From Paenibacillus silvestris (GTDB taxonomy: Bacteria > Bacillota > Bacilli > Paenibacillales > NBRC-103111): a stretch of DNA of 64,000 nucleotides. Of the stretch, positions 36,801 to 44,725 are shown one piece after another (the stretch's first letter is position 1; each line of letters begins with the position of its first letter). A program made the translations under genes and the position numbers. Where the stretch lies: NCBI RefSeq assembly GCF_009882985.1, contig NZ_WTUZ01000002.1, positions 62,260-126,259 of the forward strand, read 5' to 3'. The notes below the pieces were generated by a model, which was not told the origin of the DNA, did no database searches, and saw only the letters and a program-made list of their open reading frames with translations.

Positions 36801-38944
36801 TTGGATTTTGGGATAGCATTGACTACGATCCTGGTAGTTATTATTTTGAAGACCAGGATACTCATATTAAGAATGTTAAAGGAGTATTACATTGGGTTCC
36901 TAAGGTTGATGAGTCGAGCATAAAAGAATATGTTGTTAGATTCATAGATTCAAGAATGGAGGCAATCGGCAGCCCGTTTGCGCAAATCAGTAAAGGGCAG
37001 CAGCAATATAATGTATCCATTCAAGATACACAAATTCCAGCAGATGCGCTGAGCCTGAGACTGTCGGCAGTCAATTCAGCAAATGATGAAATAATATTGG
37101 CAACTTATAATTTGGTGAATAACATAGCAGATGAGCCTGTTTCTACTTTGCCCACAGATAATCAACTTCCTGTCGAGTCAATATACCAGTTGGATAGTGA
37201 TGGAGACGTAGGGGAAGTAGGAGGCCTCTTAAACTTCTCTGCAAATAGTAGCCTCAATACGTTGCATTACGAGGTTTACTTCGTCAATGATCAACTGAAA
37301 ATGCTTAAACCTATTGTGAGTGTGCCAGTAAATTCAAATAGATACTATCAGACCAATATTCCAATGAATACACAGATTCCGTTAGGTGCGACTAAGATAG
37401 CCGTTTATGCGGTTTCTGCGACTGGGATTAGCCCTGCTAGAACGACTAGCTTATATGATTGGCATTATGGACGTTCGTTGACACCCAATCAAATTCAAAT
37501 TACTAATAATAAGTCCGGCACCGCCGATACGATTACGGTCTCGAGTTTAAGTCCTGGTGATATCGTTCGAGTGTACCGCAATTCAAACTCTGCTAATTCA
37601 TTCTTAAGGCAAGTAATTGCTGGTAATGAGACTTCAGTTAACTTTAGCATTCCGCAGTTGGGAACAGAGGCTGGAAGTCTTTACTTCTCAGTACAACAAG
37701 CCGTCAATATACCAAGCTTGAAGATTGAAAAAACGTATAATGCCGAGCCTGTACCTAGTGGTGGAGGAGGAGGAGGTGGAGGAGGCAGTGGTGGCAGCAA
37801 AAGCCTTCCAAAGCCTGATGCTAACGGTAAGATGACGTATGATGTTCAGCCAGCTCATATAGATATGCTGATTGATCTTTCTAATTCTGCGAAGTCACAG
37901 CTTGTTTTGGATGCGACAACTGACCAACACATTGACATCACGACAGTTAGTTTCGATGCTGACATTGTTAAAATAGCTGCCGACAAAGGTAAGCCAATTG
38001 TTGTCAAGACAAACGATGTTCAACTGACCTTCCCTGTGAATGCTTTGGTTGTTAAGGACATGAGTAACATCATGGAACTTAAGATTTGGAGTGGGGAGTT
38101 CTCGGCGTTGAGTAACTTCCATACAGTCTCTCCACTGGTAGAGTTCACATTAACAGAGCAGGATAAAGCTATCACTGATTTTAATAGTCCAGTTGAAGTT
38201 GTATTCCACTATGATCCGTCCAAAGTAAAAGATACTAGCAAATTAGGTGTTTATTGGTTAGATAAGGCGACTAATACTTGGACTTACGTTGGTGGTACAG
38301 TGAATGGGGATGGTACGATCACCGCATCGCTGCCACACTTCTCCAAGTACGCAGTTCTTGAGAAAAATGCACAATCATTGACCACTTTTGCTGATATTCA
38401 AGGTCATTGGGCGCAAGCGGATATTGAGCAGCTGGTCAGCAAGCAAATCGTTGACGGCATGGATGCGAACTCGTTCCAACCGAACAGCAACATGACTCGT
38501 GCACAGTTTGTTACGATTCTTAAAAAAGCAATGAATCTGCCGGTTCAAACAGCTACTAAATCGTTTGCAGACGTTGCTGATGATTCGTGGTATAGGGATG
38601 CTGTATTTGCTGCTTATGCTGCGAATATTACAGGTGGCACAAGCGATAGCACATTTGCTCCAGAAGATAATGTTACGCGTGAACAGTTGGCTGTCATGAT
38701 AGTGGGCGCGTACCTGAACGCTACGGGTAAGCAACTGAGTGATCTCGCTGCAGCTGAATCGCTCAACTACGCTGATGCAAGTAGCATCAGCGATTGGGCT
38801 AAGCAATACGTTGCAGTTGCTACATCTCTCGGATTGCTGAACGGTATGGATGTCACTCATTTCGCACCGTCTCAAAATAGCACACGGGCACAGGTCGCTA
38901 CTGTTGTAGTGCGTATGCTGAAACAAATTAGCGGCGTGAAATAA
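33872..38944 (+). CDS. Secreted SLH-domain surface protein with beta-propeller-like N-terminus
   Basis: A 1690-residue exported protein. Residues 1-40 are a signal peptide (SIVLLAILLVLSSALLP core, cleavage near AYAEA). Residues 45-640 have YVTN-like propeller repeats (for example DLVQSGGKLYVALSGTTAIAIVD and DLVYSNDGESLFAISSASNQL). Four related modules of about 110 residues follow, starting VYDVYFNDNDATAGEISG, YTFEDQEPTRGRI, and similar Asp-rich lines, joined by polyglycine linkers. Residues 1505-1690 are three SLH domains (FADIQGHWAQADIEQLVSK, FADVADDSWYRDAVFAAYA, YADASSISDWAKQYVAVAT) that anchor it to pyruvylated wall polymer. Start at 33872 follows AGGAGG. Ligand unknown. Confidence 0.88.
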   Translation: MHSRTYKRLLNKRISIVLLAILLVLSSALLPEIKSKAYAEASPSSTTLQKPIREWIMDEAKGYIYAVSSEANSLLFIRMSDLQIEKQVTLTAPSDLVQSGGKLYVALSGTTAIAIVDIARKEVTGSITTSIKPYDLAIDGDKLFYAELHSWSSVAAYNLTTQTETVLNGAINGEFSDPDLAIDTANHILFVGESGSSGSNLYSYSSSTLQPLSRTTYDKNYGFGYPDRKVIVDGNQVFYAGYRFKNTDLASIQGTYQDDAMYVKGNAVFTSHAFNSGNAAPDHSYVYDREGFTQIAELPVASRKILMDSKNHIYSYTGSDAWSSNIPNVIQIINVNLVPSTPPISWQTVGQKLTLDKSVTDLVYSNDGESLFAISSASNQLMRIRASDMTVQETRTIGSNPNSIFIDHDELYISNASATQILRVDTLGGTSVNGTVFSWDVGSFVSQVVYGNQKLIYTASNMSVFGYPGIQVLDTATGTKANYAENLNQGRMVLSLDDNALYFGEKPKYSTSTAFKFNLTNFSQQAVSQVYSNAVGEITMSGNDLYYASNLLNKNTLVQIPAWKSYFGAAIIAAKGANVFAQDTVWDRDSYTMQYHLPFIAKNVLTLPSGQIVMLSEDGKTIQKFNSMQALHDSAPEFNPPALQVYDVYFNDNDATAGEISGNISWYTPLSTLVTSYTVYFLDQNKNKIGNKVAEIPYTVSNYYNNSLPETSIPSGAMYLGVYAKNAIGESSSAATSAFWDYVSPPTGGGGGGSYYEYTFEDQEPTRGRIHPLVKWITAIETYYTGYQLSFTDASGKMLGNPYSVPKHETPSLTYQVDIAENVVPVGAIYIDLRPKELSGAISKELYRMQIFDNTTSSPIIVGTNSTIPAPNLGIISYLDNDNDLSRGNFGGSISWSDFSSDGVATSYDLYFVDRNNAKLQSIAEVTKNKLIRPGQWSDNPTYEITFSKGTTIPAGTERIGVFGKNNQGEGTNGYYFGFWDSIDYDPGSYYFEDQDTHIKNVKGVLHWVPKVDESSIKEYVVRFIDSRMEAIGSPFAQISKGQQQYNVSIQDTQIPADALSLRLSAVNSANDEIILATYNLVNNIADEPVSTLPTDNQLPVESIYQLDSDGDVGEVGGLLNFSANSSLNTLHYEVYFVNDQLKMLKPIVSVPVNSNRYYQTNIPMNTQIPLGATKIAVYAVSATGISPARTTSLYDWHYGRSLTPNQIQITNNKSGTADTITVSSLSPGDIVRVYRNSNSANSFLRQVIAGNETSVNFSIPQLGTEAGSLYFSVQQAVNIPSLKIEKTYNAEPVPSGGGGGGGGGSGGSKSLPKPDANGKMTYDVQPAHIDMLIDLSNSAKSQLVLDATTDQHIDITTVSFDADIVKIAADKGKPIVVKTNDVQLTFPVNALVVKDMSNIMELKIWSGEFSALSNFHTVSPLVEFTLTEQDKAITDFNSPVEVVFHYDPSKVKDTSKLGVYWLDKATNTWTYVGGTVNGDGTITASLPHFSKYAVLEKNAQSLTTFADIQGHWAQADIEQLVSKQIVDGMDANSFQPNSNMTRAQFVTILKKAMNLPVQTATKSFADVADDSWYRDAVFAAYAANITGGTSDSTFAPEDNVTREQLAVMIVGAYLNATGKQLSDLAAAESLNYADASSISDWAKQYVAVATSLGLLNGMDVTHFAPSQNSTRAQVATVVVRMLKQISGVK

Positions 38945-38952
38945 GTTTTATT

Positions 38953-38990
38953 GCAAATAAACTCTACATCAATGATGTAGAGTTATTTGC
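38953..38990. terminator. Long hairpin after the SLH gene
   Basis: GCAAATA(A)ACTCTACATC pairs with GATGTAGAGTTATTTGC: 17 bp, one bulged A, 3-nt loop. No clear T run follows, so termination may be partial. Confidence 0.65.
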
Positions 38991-39039
38991 GTATTTCCAT
39001 TCCAGCTCAAGGACATATACTTGGGTAAAATGGAAAAAT

Positions 39040-39053
39040 TACGCAACGTCGTA
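39040..39053. promoter_or_regulatory. TACGCAA-type palindrome (XRE operator-like)
   Basis: TACG-N6-CGTA, beginning TACGCAA like both operators at 16104 and 16141; one more pair extends it to ATTACG/CGTAAT. It sits upstream of the structured RNA and slipin gene. Confidence 0.5.
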
Positions 39054-39142
39054 ATACTTTCACCATGTTCGTTATTTGGAGAATAAGCGAAGATAGAACC
39101 TGTAAGGCTTACACTGTTTCTTATCCGGGCGGTCGTAACGAG

Positions 39143-39165
39143 GCGAGGATATCGAGATATCCCGC
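39143..39165 (+). other. Isolated hairpin upstream of the structured RNA
   Basis: GCG-(A)-GGATAT-CGAG-ATATCC-CGC makes a 9-bp stem with one bulge and a CGAG tetraloop. It may belong to the same transcript as the tRNA-mimic region that follows. Confidence 0.55.
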
Positions 39166-39186
39166 AGTGCCGTGCATCGTATGTTA

Positions 39187-39479
39187 CGGTATCCTGTACG
39201 ATTGTTTCGGTGAGAAACCACCATTTGGGGTTCGATTCCCCAATCGCATAATGAGCGATTTTGGTAAAATACTCGACTTCCCATCGAGCGATGAAATCTC
39301 TAGTAGACCTGTTAGTGGGAATCCTCAGTCTGGATTTAATTAGGCACTGAGAAAGCAGCTTTGCGGCCTGTGGATGCCGATTCGAAAACAAAGTACTTGG
39401 CCACGTTATGGCAAGGTGAGTGAGTGCGGGATGAAAGGGAGAACGCATCGCCATCAGAAAGTTTCGTACGCAGGTACCG
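39187..39479 (+). ncRNA. Candidate Y-RNA-like structured RNA with permuted tRNA mimic
   Basis: The ends pair: CGGTA-(T)-CCTG-TACGA at 39187-39201 with TCGTA-(CG)-CAGG-TACCG at 39464-39479. Inside, GTTTC-GGTGA-GAAAC forms a hairpin at 39204-39218. Then comes a canonical T-arm at 39226-39242, TGGGG-TTCGATT-CCCCA, followed directly by a closed acceptor-like stem, ATCGC-N7-GCGAT at 39243-39259, a D-loop-like TTTTGGTAAAA, and hairpin CTCGA-CTTCCCA-TCGAG at 39272-39288. T-arm, then acceptor closed by a loop, then D-arm is the permuted order known for YrlA-type bacterial Y RNAs. It is upstream of a slipin gene. Ends and transcription are not proven; no Ro60 gene is in the window. Confidence 0.6.
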
Positions 39480-39577
39480 ATTTTCCAATCTTAAGCGGGC
39501 TCCGCTTCTTAATCAGGAGGCTTCCCTAATAAAGGTCACAACACCCCACAAAGTTTCAATGAAATGAGGATATATAT

Positions 39578-40681
39578 ATGTTAAAGAAAATTATTGTTAA
39601 AGCTGATGAAAGAGGATTACTGTTCAAGAGAGGCAGTTATGTGAAGCACTTGCAACCAGGTGTTTATCGACTTGCACCATTTTCAGATGATGAAATTGTG
39701 TTGATGAATGTCACCAAACCATTCGTCGTGCAAGGGAAGGATCTAAATTTATTTCTTCAGGACGAACGGTTGCTTGAGGAGATTACTGTTATTAATGTTC
39801 AGGATCATGAGTACGTTCTTCATTATGAGGATGGAAAGTTCGTATCGCTTATGACAGCCGGTAAATACGCTTTCTGGAATGTGATGAAACAGCATGACTT
39901 CACGCGAGTCGATATTCGCCAACCAGAGGTTGGTGTAGAAATAGATAGAGCTATATTTGCGAAAGTTGCAGGTTATCTTTATGTTTCGGAAGTGGCCAGC
40001 CACGAGACAGGGGTGCTTTTTTATAACAACGTCATGCAGAAGGAACTTGCCCCAGGAAAATACTACTTCTGGAAGGGGCCGGTGATCGCAACGATAAAAA
40101 CCGTGGATTTACGGCAGCAACAGCTGGATATGACCGGTCAGGAAATGATGACGGAGGATAAGGTAACGCTGCGCTTAAATTTCGTCTGTCAGTACAAGAT
40201 TATCAATCCGCTGCGTGCACTGGAAATCAAAGCTTTTGAAGATCAGGTGTATATTCTATTGCAGCTTATTCTGCGTGAATACGTCGGGACGTTGAAGCTT
40301 GATGACTTGTTGCGGATGAAGCAAGAAATTGCGACATTTGTACTGTCGCGTCTGAACGAAAAAAGTGAGGATTACGGGGTCAAATTCTTTGCTGCCGGTG
40401 TAAAGGATATTATTCTACCTGGAGATATTAAAGAGATACTTAATACAGTGCTGTTAGCAGAGAAGAAAGCTCAAGCAAATCTGATAACCCGTCGTGAGGA
40501 AACCGCTTCTACTCGAAGTCTGCTTAACACAGCTAAGTTGATGGACGAGAATCAGACCCTATTTCGCTTGAAGGAGCTTGAATTTCTTGAGAAAATTTGT
40601 GAGAAAATCGGGACGATTTCGCTCACTGGCAGAGACAACCTGCTGGAACAGCTGAATTCTCTTCTTGGAGGAGCTAAATAA
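39578..40681 (+). CDS. Slipin (SPFH/band-7 family) protein
   Basis: A 367-residue protein of the SPFH/stomatin group. The N-terminal half lacks a clear membrane helix but has the slipin-type repeat VKADERGLLFKRGSYVKHLQPGVYRL and a second similar block (HETGVLFYNNVMQKELAPGKYYFW). The SPFH core follows: VDLRQQQLDMTGQEMMTEDKVTLRLN (near residue 175) and LDDLLRMKQEIATFVLSRL. The C-terminus is a helix for oligomerisation. Slipins of this type are often found beside RNA-repair (RtcB) or Ro60/Y RNA genes in other bacteria. GAGGA precedes the ATG; the 630-base leader contains the tRNA-mimic RNA. A terminator follows, so it is a one-gene unit. Confidence 0.88.
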   Translation: MLKKIIVKADERGLLFKRGSYVKHLQPGVYRLAPFSDDEIVLMNVTKPFVVQGKDLNLFLQDERLLEEITVINVQDHEYVLHYEDGKFVSLMTAGKYAFWNVMKQHDFTRVDIRQPEVGVEIDRAIFAKVAGYLYVSEVASHETGVLFYNNVMQKELAPGKYYFWKGPVIATIKTVDLRQQQLDMTGQEMMTEDKVTLRLNFVCQYKIINPLRALEIKAFEDQVYILLQLILREYVGTLKLDDLLRMKQEIATFVLSRLNEKSEDYGVKFFAAGVKDIILPGDIKEILNTVLLAEKKAQANLITRREETASTRSLLNTAKLMDENQTLFRLKELEFLEKICEKIGTISLTGRDNLLEQLNSLLGGAK

Positions 40682-40718
40682 TAACGTAACGCGGCTAATC
40701 GGCAGGTTCGAATAGAGA

Positions 40719-40750
40719 ATCCCTACGTCATTGTGATGTAGGGATTTTTT
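40719..40750 (+). terminator. Terminator after the slipin gene
   Basis: AATCCCTACGTCA/TGATGTAGGGATT stem (one wobble), TTG loop, then six Ts. Confidence 0.88.
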
Positions 40751-41008
40751 CATTAAATAAACCAAACCATTATTATCCATATTTTAATCATCAAGACAAC
40801 CCCCAACCAAATACATATAAGGGCATAGCATTATTTGGAGCTGAAACGCCTTGGCTTTGTTCGGGGAGGTGGAGTGGGAGAAAGCAAACATTCCAAAGGG
40901 GGGCAGAGTCTTTACATGATTAAATAATTACATATAAATGCGAATGAGATTGCAAATAGGGAAGCCTTTTTATCGATCCAAGTTGGTGAATATGAAGGAG
41001 GTTTACAC
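40751..41008. other. Gap with no recognised feature
   Basis: The rest of the 327-base space between the slipin and DUF805 genes. I see no gene, hairpin or convincing promoter apart from the GGAGG site of the next gene at its end. Confidence 0.6.
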
Positions 41009-41353
41009 ATGGAATGGTATTCGAAGGTGCTGAAGAATTACGTAGGATTTTCAGGCAGGGCGCAGCGTAAGGAGTACTGGATGTTTGTGCTTTTCAATCT
41101 GATCATCTCCATCATCCTTGCCATATTGGAATCCCTGCTCGGGATTACAAATGTTTTAACCGGCCTCTACTCTTTAGCCGTCTTATTGCCATCCTTGGCC
41201 GTTGCATTCCGGAGACTCCATGATACGGGGAGAAGTGCTTGGTGGATACTGATTGGTTTAATTCCACTTATCGGTGCGATTATTCTTATTGTATTTTACT
41301 GCCAAGATAGTGATCCTAATGAAAATCAGCATGGGCCTAATCCTAAGCAATAA
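41009..41353 (+). CDS. DUF805 membrane protein
   Basis: A 114-residue integral membrane protein of the DUF805 (YhaH) family. It begins with WYSKVLKNYVGFSGRAQRKEYW, the family's conserved N-terminus, then has three or four hydrophobic helices, the block FRRLHDTGRSAWWILIGLIP near residue 70, and a Cys-Asp-Pro-Asn tail (CQDSDPNENQHGPNP). AAGGAGG precedes the ATG. Function is unknown across the family. Single-gene unit ending at a terminator. Confidence 0.9.
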   Translation: MEWYSKVLKNYVGFSGRAQRKEYWMFVLFNLIISIILAILESLLGITNVLTGLYSLAVLLPSLAVAFRRLHDTGRSAWWILIGLIPLIGAIILIVFYCQDSDPNENQHGPNPKQ

Positions 41354-41369
41354 GTAGGAATAGCGCAAA

Positions 41370-41405
41370 AGCTAACCCCCATCCTAAGTAGGTGGGGGCT
41401 TTTTG
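41370..41405 (+). terminator. Terminator after the DUF805 gene
   Basis: AGC-(TAA)-CCCCCA pairs with TGGGGGCT and is followed by TTTTT. Confidence 0.82.
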
Positions 41406-41513
41406 GCATTTGTTTATTACCTGCACATTAAGAAATTGCTATAGTTAATTTATTTCTGTAAACTAAGGAAGAATAAGCTGACGGTTGATAATGTTGAATG
41501 GGGACGCGACGTG

Positions 41514-42527
41514 ATGGAGCATATTATCAAAATGTTTTCGAATTTAACTGTAAGGCGTTTTTCTATCCTTATCCTTATTGTTCTATTAGTAATCGCTTTA
41601 AGGGACATGCTTAATCTAGTGCTCTTAACATTTTTAATGGCATTCCTTATGAGCAGTATTCAAAATTTTCTGACTAGAAGGCTTAGTAGATACATTAAGG
41701 TTAATAGTAAAGTCATTCTCATTTTGCTATATCTAATTATGATTACTGTATTCGTTGTTTCAATTATTAATTACTTACCGAAGGTATTTGTTCAAATCTT
41801 GCAATTAAAAGAAATTCTGGTCGGGCTAACGAATTTGCCCGTACCTCAAGATGAAGCTTCTCGGTATCTATATAAAACTTTAAAGGATTTAAACTTACAA
41901 GCCTATGTTAAGCAAGGATTTGAATATATTCTTAGAATTAGCAATTGGGGAACCACTTTTATTTTAGCAATGATCTTAAGTTTCTTCTTCATCCTGGAGA
42001 GGAAAAGAATCGTTGCCTTTACTTCCAGATTAAGAGAAAGTAAAATTTCTTGGCTATACAAAGAATTGGAATATTTCGGTCAGAAGTTCGTCTTATCTTT
42101 TGGCAAAGTTATCGAAGCACAACTCCTAATCGCCCTTTTTAATACGGTGTTTACAGTGATTGGTCTTTGGATACTTGGCTTTCCTTATCTTTTTGCGCTA
42201 GGCATTATGATTTTCCTGCTTAGTTTAATTCCCGTAGCGGGCTTTCTTATTTCTTTACTTCCTTTAGGCATCATTGCCTTTAATTTAGGCGGATATCTGA
42301 TGGTGATCTATGTGATCTCTATGATCATGGTGCTTCACTTCCTGGAAGGGTATTTCTTAAATCCCAAACTGATGTCTTCCAAAATGAATCTTCCGATGTT
42401 CTACACGTTCATTATTCTGATTTTCTCTGAGCATTATCTGGGTACATGGGGTTTAATCGTAGGTATTCCTATCTTTATTTTCTTGTTGGATATTATCGAT
42501 GTAGATACAGCCAAAAAAGTGGACTGA
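41514..42527 (+). CDS. AI-2E family transporter (PerM/YtvI-like)
   Basis: A 337-residue membrane protein with about eight hydrophobic helices. The first two (FSILILIVLLVIALRDML and VLLTFLMAFLMSSIQ) are followed by a soluble loop, then the conserved FLEGYFLNPKLMSSKMNLP segment near residue 275, which is typical of the AI-2E/PerM exporter family. Members have been linked to autoinducer-2 export and Na+/H+ exchange; the substrate here is not deducible. GTG at 41511 is directly before the ATG and either may serve. Monocistronic, ending at a terminator. Confidence 0.85.
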   Translation: MEHIIKMFSNLTVRRFSILILIVLLVIALRDMLNLVLLTFLMAFLMSSIQNFLTRRLSRYIKVNSKVILILLYLIMITVFVVSIINYLPKVFVQILQLKEILVGLTNLPVPQDEASRYLYKTLKDLNLQAYVKQGFEYILRISNWGTTFILAMILSFFFILERKRIVAFTSRLRESKISWLYKELEYFGQKFVLSFGKVIEAQLLIALFNTVFTVIGLWILGFPYLFALGIMIFLLSLIPVAGFLISLLPLGIIAFNLGGYLMVIYVISMIMVLHFLEGYFLNPKLMSSKMNLPMFYTFIILIFSEHYLGTWGLIVGIPIFIFLLDIIDVDTAKKVD

Positions 42528-42553
42528 TCCTGTGACTATGACATAAACGACCC

Positions 42554-42580
42554 AAAGACACCCTCACAGGTGTCTTTTTT
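42554..42580 (+). terminator. Terminator after the AI-2E transporter gene
   Basis: AAAGACACC/GGTGTCTTT perfect stem with a 6-nt loop and a T run. Confidence 0.88.
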
Positions 42581-42704
42581 CATTTCTCCACATCCCCTTA
42601 CTTACGCCAACGTTACTAACTGACAACTTTTTCAGTTCTTATGCAGCTTTTCCTTTGCCTGTATAATAACAAGTGTAAGTAAAACAGTGGATGGAGGACT
42701 GAAG

Positions 42705-43676
42705 ATGAACAATAGAACTCTTGGAAAAACGGGACTGCAGATATCAGAAATCGGATACGGCGCATGGGGAATCGGTAAAACGGCTTGGATCGGCGCTTCC
42801 GATGAGGAATCCATTCAAGCACTGAATCGTTCGATTGAGCTGGGCTTGAATTTTATTGATACAGCTTTGGGCTATGGCGATGGCCACAGTGAACGACTTG
42901 TCGGGCAAGTGGTGAAAGCCCACGATAAGCCGATTTATGTGGCAACCAAAATCCCTCCAAAAAATAGACAATGGCCAGCACGTGATGGCGTGCCTGTGGA
43001 AGAGACTTTCACGGCAGAGCATGTTATTGCGAGCACAGAGCAAAGCTTACGCAATCTCGGCCTAGAGACGATTGATGTGCAGCAGTTCCACGTCTGGTCG
43101 GACGAGTGGGTAGGTCAAGGAGACTGGCTGGAAGGGATCCGCAAGCTGAAAGAGCAAGGTAAAATCCAGCATTTCGGCATCTCGATCAACGATCATCAAC
43201 CGAACAATGCGCTCAAGCTGATTGAAACGGGGCTCGTGGATACGGTGCAGGTTATTTATAACATTTTCGATCAAAGTCCGGAAGATCAATTGCTTCCTGC
43301 CTGTGCAGAGCACAATGTTGGCGTTATTGTCAGAGTTTCGCTGGATGAAGGCGGTCTGACGGGGCGCATTACACCGGACACGACGTTTAGCGAAGGTGAT
43401 TTCCGCAATAGCTATTTCCGAGGCGATCGCAAGCAGCAGGTGTATGACCGCGTTCAGCAAATAACGGCTGATTTGGATATTTCGGTCGAGCAAATGCCGG
43501 AAATTGCACTGCGCTATGTGTTGAGCCATCCTGCGGTATCAACGGTCATTCCGGGCATGCGCTCCGTACGAAACGTGGAGTCTAATATGCGTGTTGGTGA
43601 CGGCCAGGGCCTGACCAAGGAACAACTTGAGAAGCTGAAGGCGCATCGCTGGATTCGGGATTTTTATAGAGGCTGA
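42705..43676 (+). CDS. Aldo/keto reductase
   Basis: A 323-residue NADPH-dependent oxidoreductase with a TIM-barrel fold. Family blocks: [19 protein letters not shown] at the start, [18 protein letters not shown] (Asp-Tyr of the catalytic tetrad, near residues 49-55), ATKIPP, QQFHVW (His of the tetrad), and the C-terminal cofactor site [26 protein letters not shown] before 42705 decides the start. It is 26 bases upstream of a sugar-epimerase-like gene, with which it likely shares a transcript. Substrate unknown. Confidence 0.9.
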   Translation: MNNRTLGKTGLQISEIGYGAWGIGKTAWIGASDEESIQALNRSIELGLNFIDTALGYGDGHSERLVGQVVKAHDKPIYVATKIPPKNRQWPARDGVPVEETFTAEHVIASTEQSLRNLGLETIDVQQFHVWSDEWVGQGDWLEGIRKLKEQGKIQHFGISINDHQPNNALKLIETGLVDTVQVIYNIFDQSPEDQLLPACAEHNVGVIVRVSLDEGGLTGRITPDTTFSEGDFRNSYFRGDRKQQVYDRVQQITADLDISVEQMPEIALRYVLSHPAVSTVIPGMRSVRNVESNMRVGDGQGLTKEQLEKLKAHRWIRDFYRG

Positions 43677-43702
43677 TTAGACCTAAGGAGGATGACGGAT
43701 TC

Positions 43703-44572
43703 ATGGAGAAAAAACGGATCATTGTAACTGGCGGCAGCGGCAAAGCGGGTCAGTGGATTTTAAAGCATTTTGTAGAAAATAATTATGATGTCATTAATTT
43801 AGATGTGAAGGCTCCAGCTGAGCCGATCTGCCGGACGATTATTACGGACCTTAATGATTTGGGGCAGGTACATAATGCACTTTCGCAATTCAGTACTGGC
43901 AGTCGGAAAGAGGTTGCGGGAATTGTGCATTTTGCTGCTATCCCTCAAGCTTACACGCATACCAATGAGGTCTGTTTCCGCAATAATGTGATGAGCACAT
44001 ACAATATTCTGGAGGCGGCGGCCAACTTGGGCGTCAAGAAGGTTGTGCTCGCGTCGAGTGAGTCGTCGTATGGGATCTGTTTTGCCAGCGAGTTCTTCGA
44101 GCCTCAGTATATTCCGATCGATGAAGAGCATCCACAATTGCCGGAGGACAGCTACGGCTTGTCCAAGGTGGTGAACGAAGTCACTGCTCAGGCGTTCAAT
44201 CGACGTACCGGCATGCAGGTGGTCAGTTTCCGCTTAGGCAACATTCTTGTTCCGGAGAGCTATGAGCAGCTAAAAGCTAATTTCGATAATACGGACGCAC
44301 GTTTGCGTATTCTGTGGTCTTACATCGACGCAAGGGACGTAGCTTCTGCTTGTCTCAAAGCAATTGAGGTCGATGGACTTGGCGCTGAAGCGCTAATCAT
44401 TGCAGCAGATGATAGCTCGTCGGATCGGTTAACTCGGGATTTAGTGGCGAAGTACCTTCCCGGTGTGAAAGAAATTCGCTCCTCGCTTGAGGGAAGAGCT
44501 TCTCTCATTTCCAACGCGAAGGCGAAAAGATTGTTGGGCTGGGAACCACAGATTAAGATAATGGAGCAGTGA
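43703..44572 (+). CDS. NAD-dependent epimerase/dehydratase
   Basis: A 289-residue extended short-chain dehydrogenase. It has the NAD-binding IIVTGGSGKAGQWIL at residue 6, HFAAIPQ near 77, and an atypical active site: a Ser-rich strand LASSESSYG and Y-x3-K in DSYGLSKVVNEV near 151. It resembles UDP-glucose 4-epimerase-like and uronate dehydrogenase-like proteins of Bacillales. Located just after an aldo/keto reductase gene; the pair may process a sugar or a sugar acid. A terminator follows. The exact reaction is not readable. Confidence 0.85.
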   Translation: MEKKRIIVTGGSGKAGQWILKHFVENNYDVINLDVKAPAEPICRTIITDLNDLGQVHNALSQFSTGSRKEVAGIVHFAAIPQAYTHTNEVCFRNNVMSTYNILEAAANLGVKKVVLASSESSYGICFASEFFEPQYIPIDEEHPQLPEDSYGLSKVVNEVTAQAFNRRTGMQVVSFRLGNILVPESYEQLKANFDNTDARLRILWSYIDARDVASACLKAIEVDGLGAEALIIAADDSSSDRLTRDLVAKYLPGVKEIRSSLEGRASLISNAKAKRLLGWEPQIKIMEQ

Positions 44573-44578
44573 TGAGTG

Positions 44579-44609
44579 CGGCCAATCCTTTGGGATTGGT
44601 CGTTTTTTT
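44579..44609 (+). terminator. Terminator after the epimerase gene
   Basis: CGGCCAATCC/GGATTGGTCG stem (one wobble) with a 4-nt loop, then seven Ts. Confidence 0.87.
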
Positions 44610-44725
44610 ATTAGCCGGAGCAGGCTGCAGGTGTTAGTTTGTGTGGGGATGATTTCAAGCAAGCACCGTTTTAAGCACCGCGGACTGTGATATAATGGTA
44701 ATAATAGAGGTGCAGGAGGGGTTTT

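Noticed and set aside
39251..39300. tRNA-Gly(TCC)-like anticodon arm, CTCGA-CTTCCCA-TCGAG
   Set aside because: The hairpin has a 7-nt loop with U33 and TCC, but no acceptor pairing or T-arm follows at tRNA spacing. The T-arm lies upstream instead, so a normal tRNA gene is not possible; it is part of the permuted mimic.
39065..39343. 92-codon forward frame in the slipin leader
   Set aside because: Poor ribosome-binding site and its bases are explained by RNA stems; the composition is not protein-like.
39341..39358. Sigma-54-like GGCAC-N7-GC promoter upstream of the slipin gene
   Set aside because: The GG and GC spacing is right, but TTGC is replaced by AAGC, it falls inside the enclosed RNA, and no RtcR-like activator gene is nearby.
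38969..39454. 161-codon reverse-strand frame in the slipin leader
   Set aside because: Its translation contains the IGESNP-type string produced when the antisense of a tRNA T-arm is translated, it has no ribosome-binding site, and it lies over the structured RNA.
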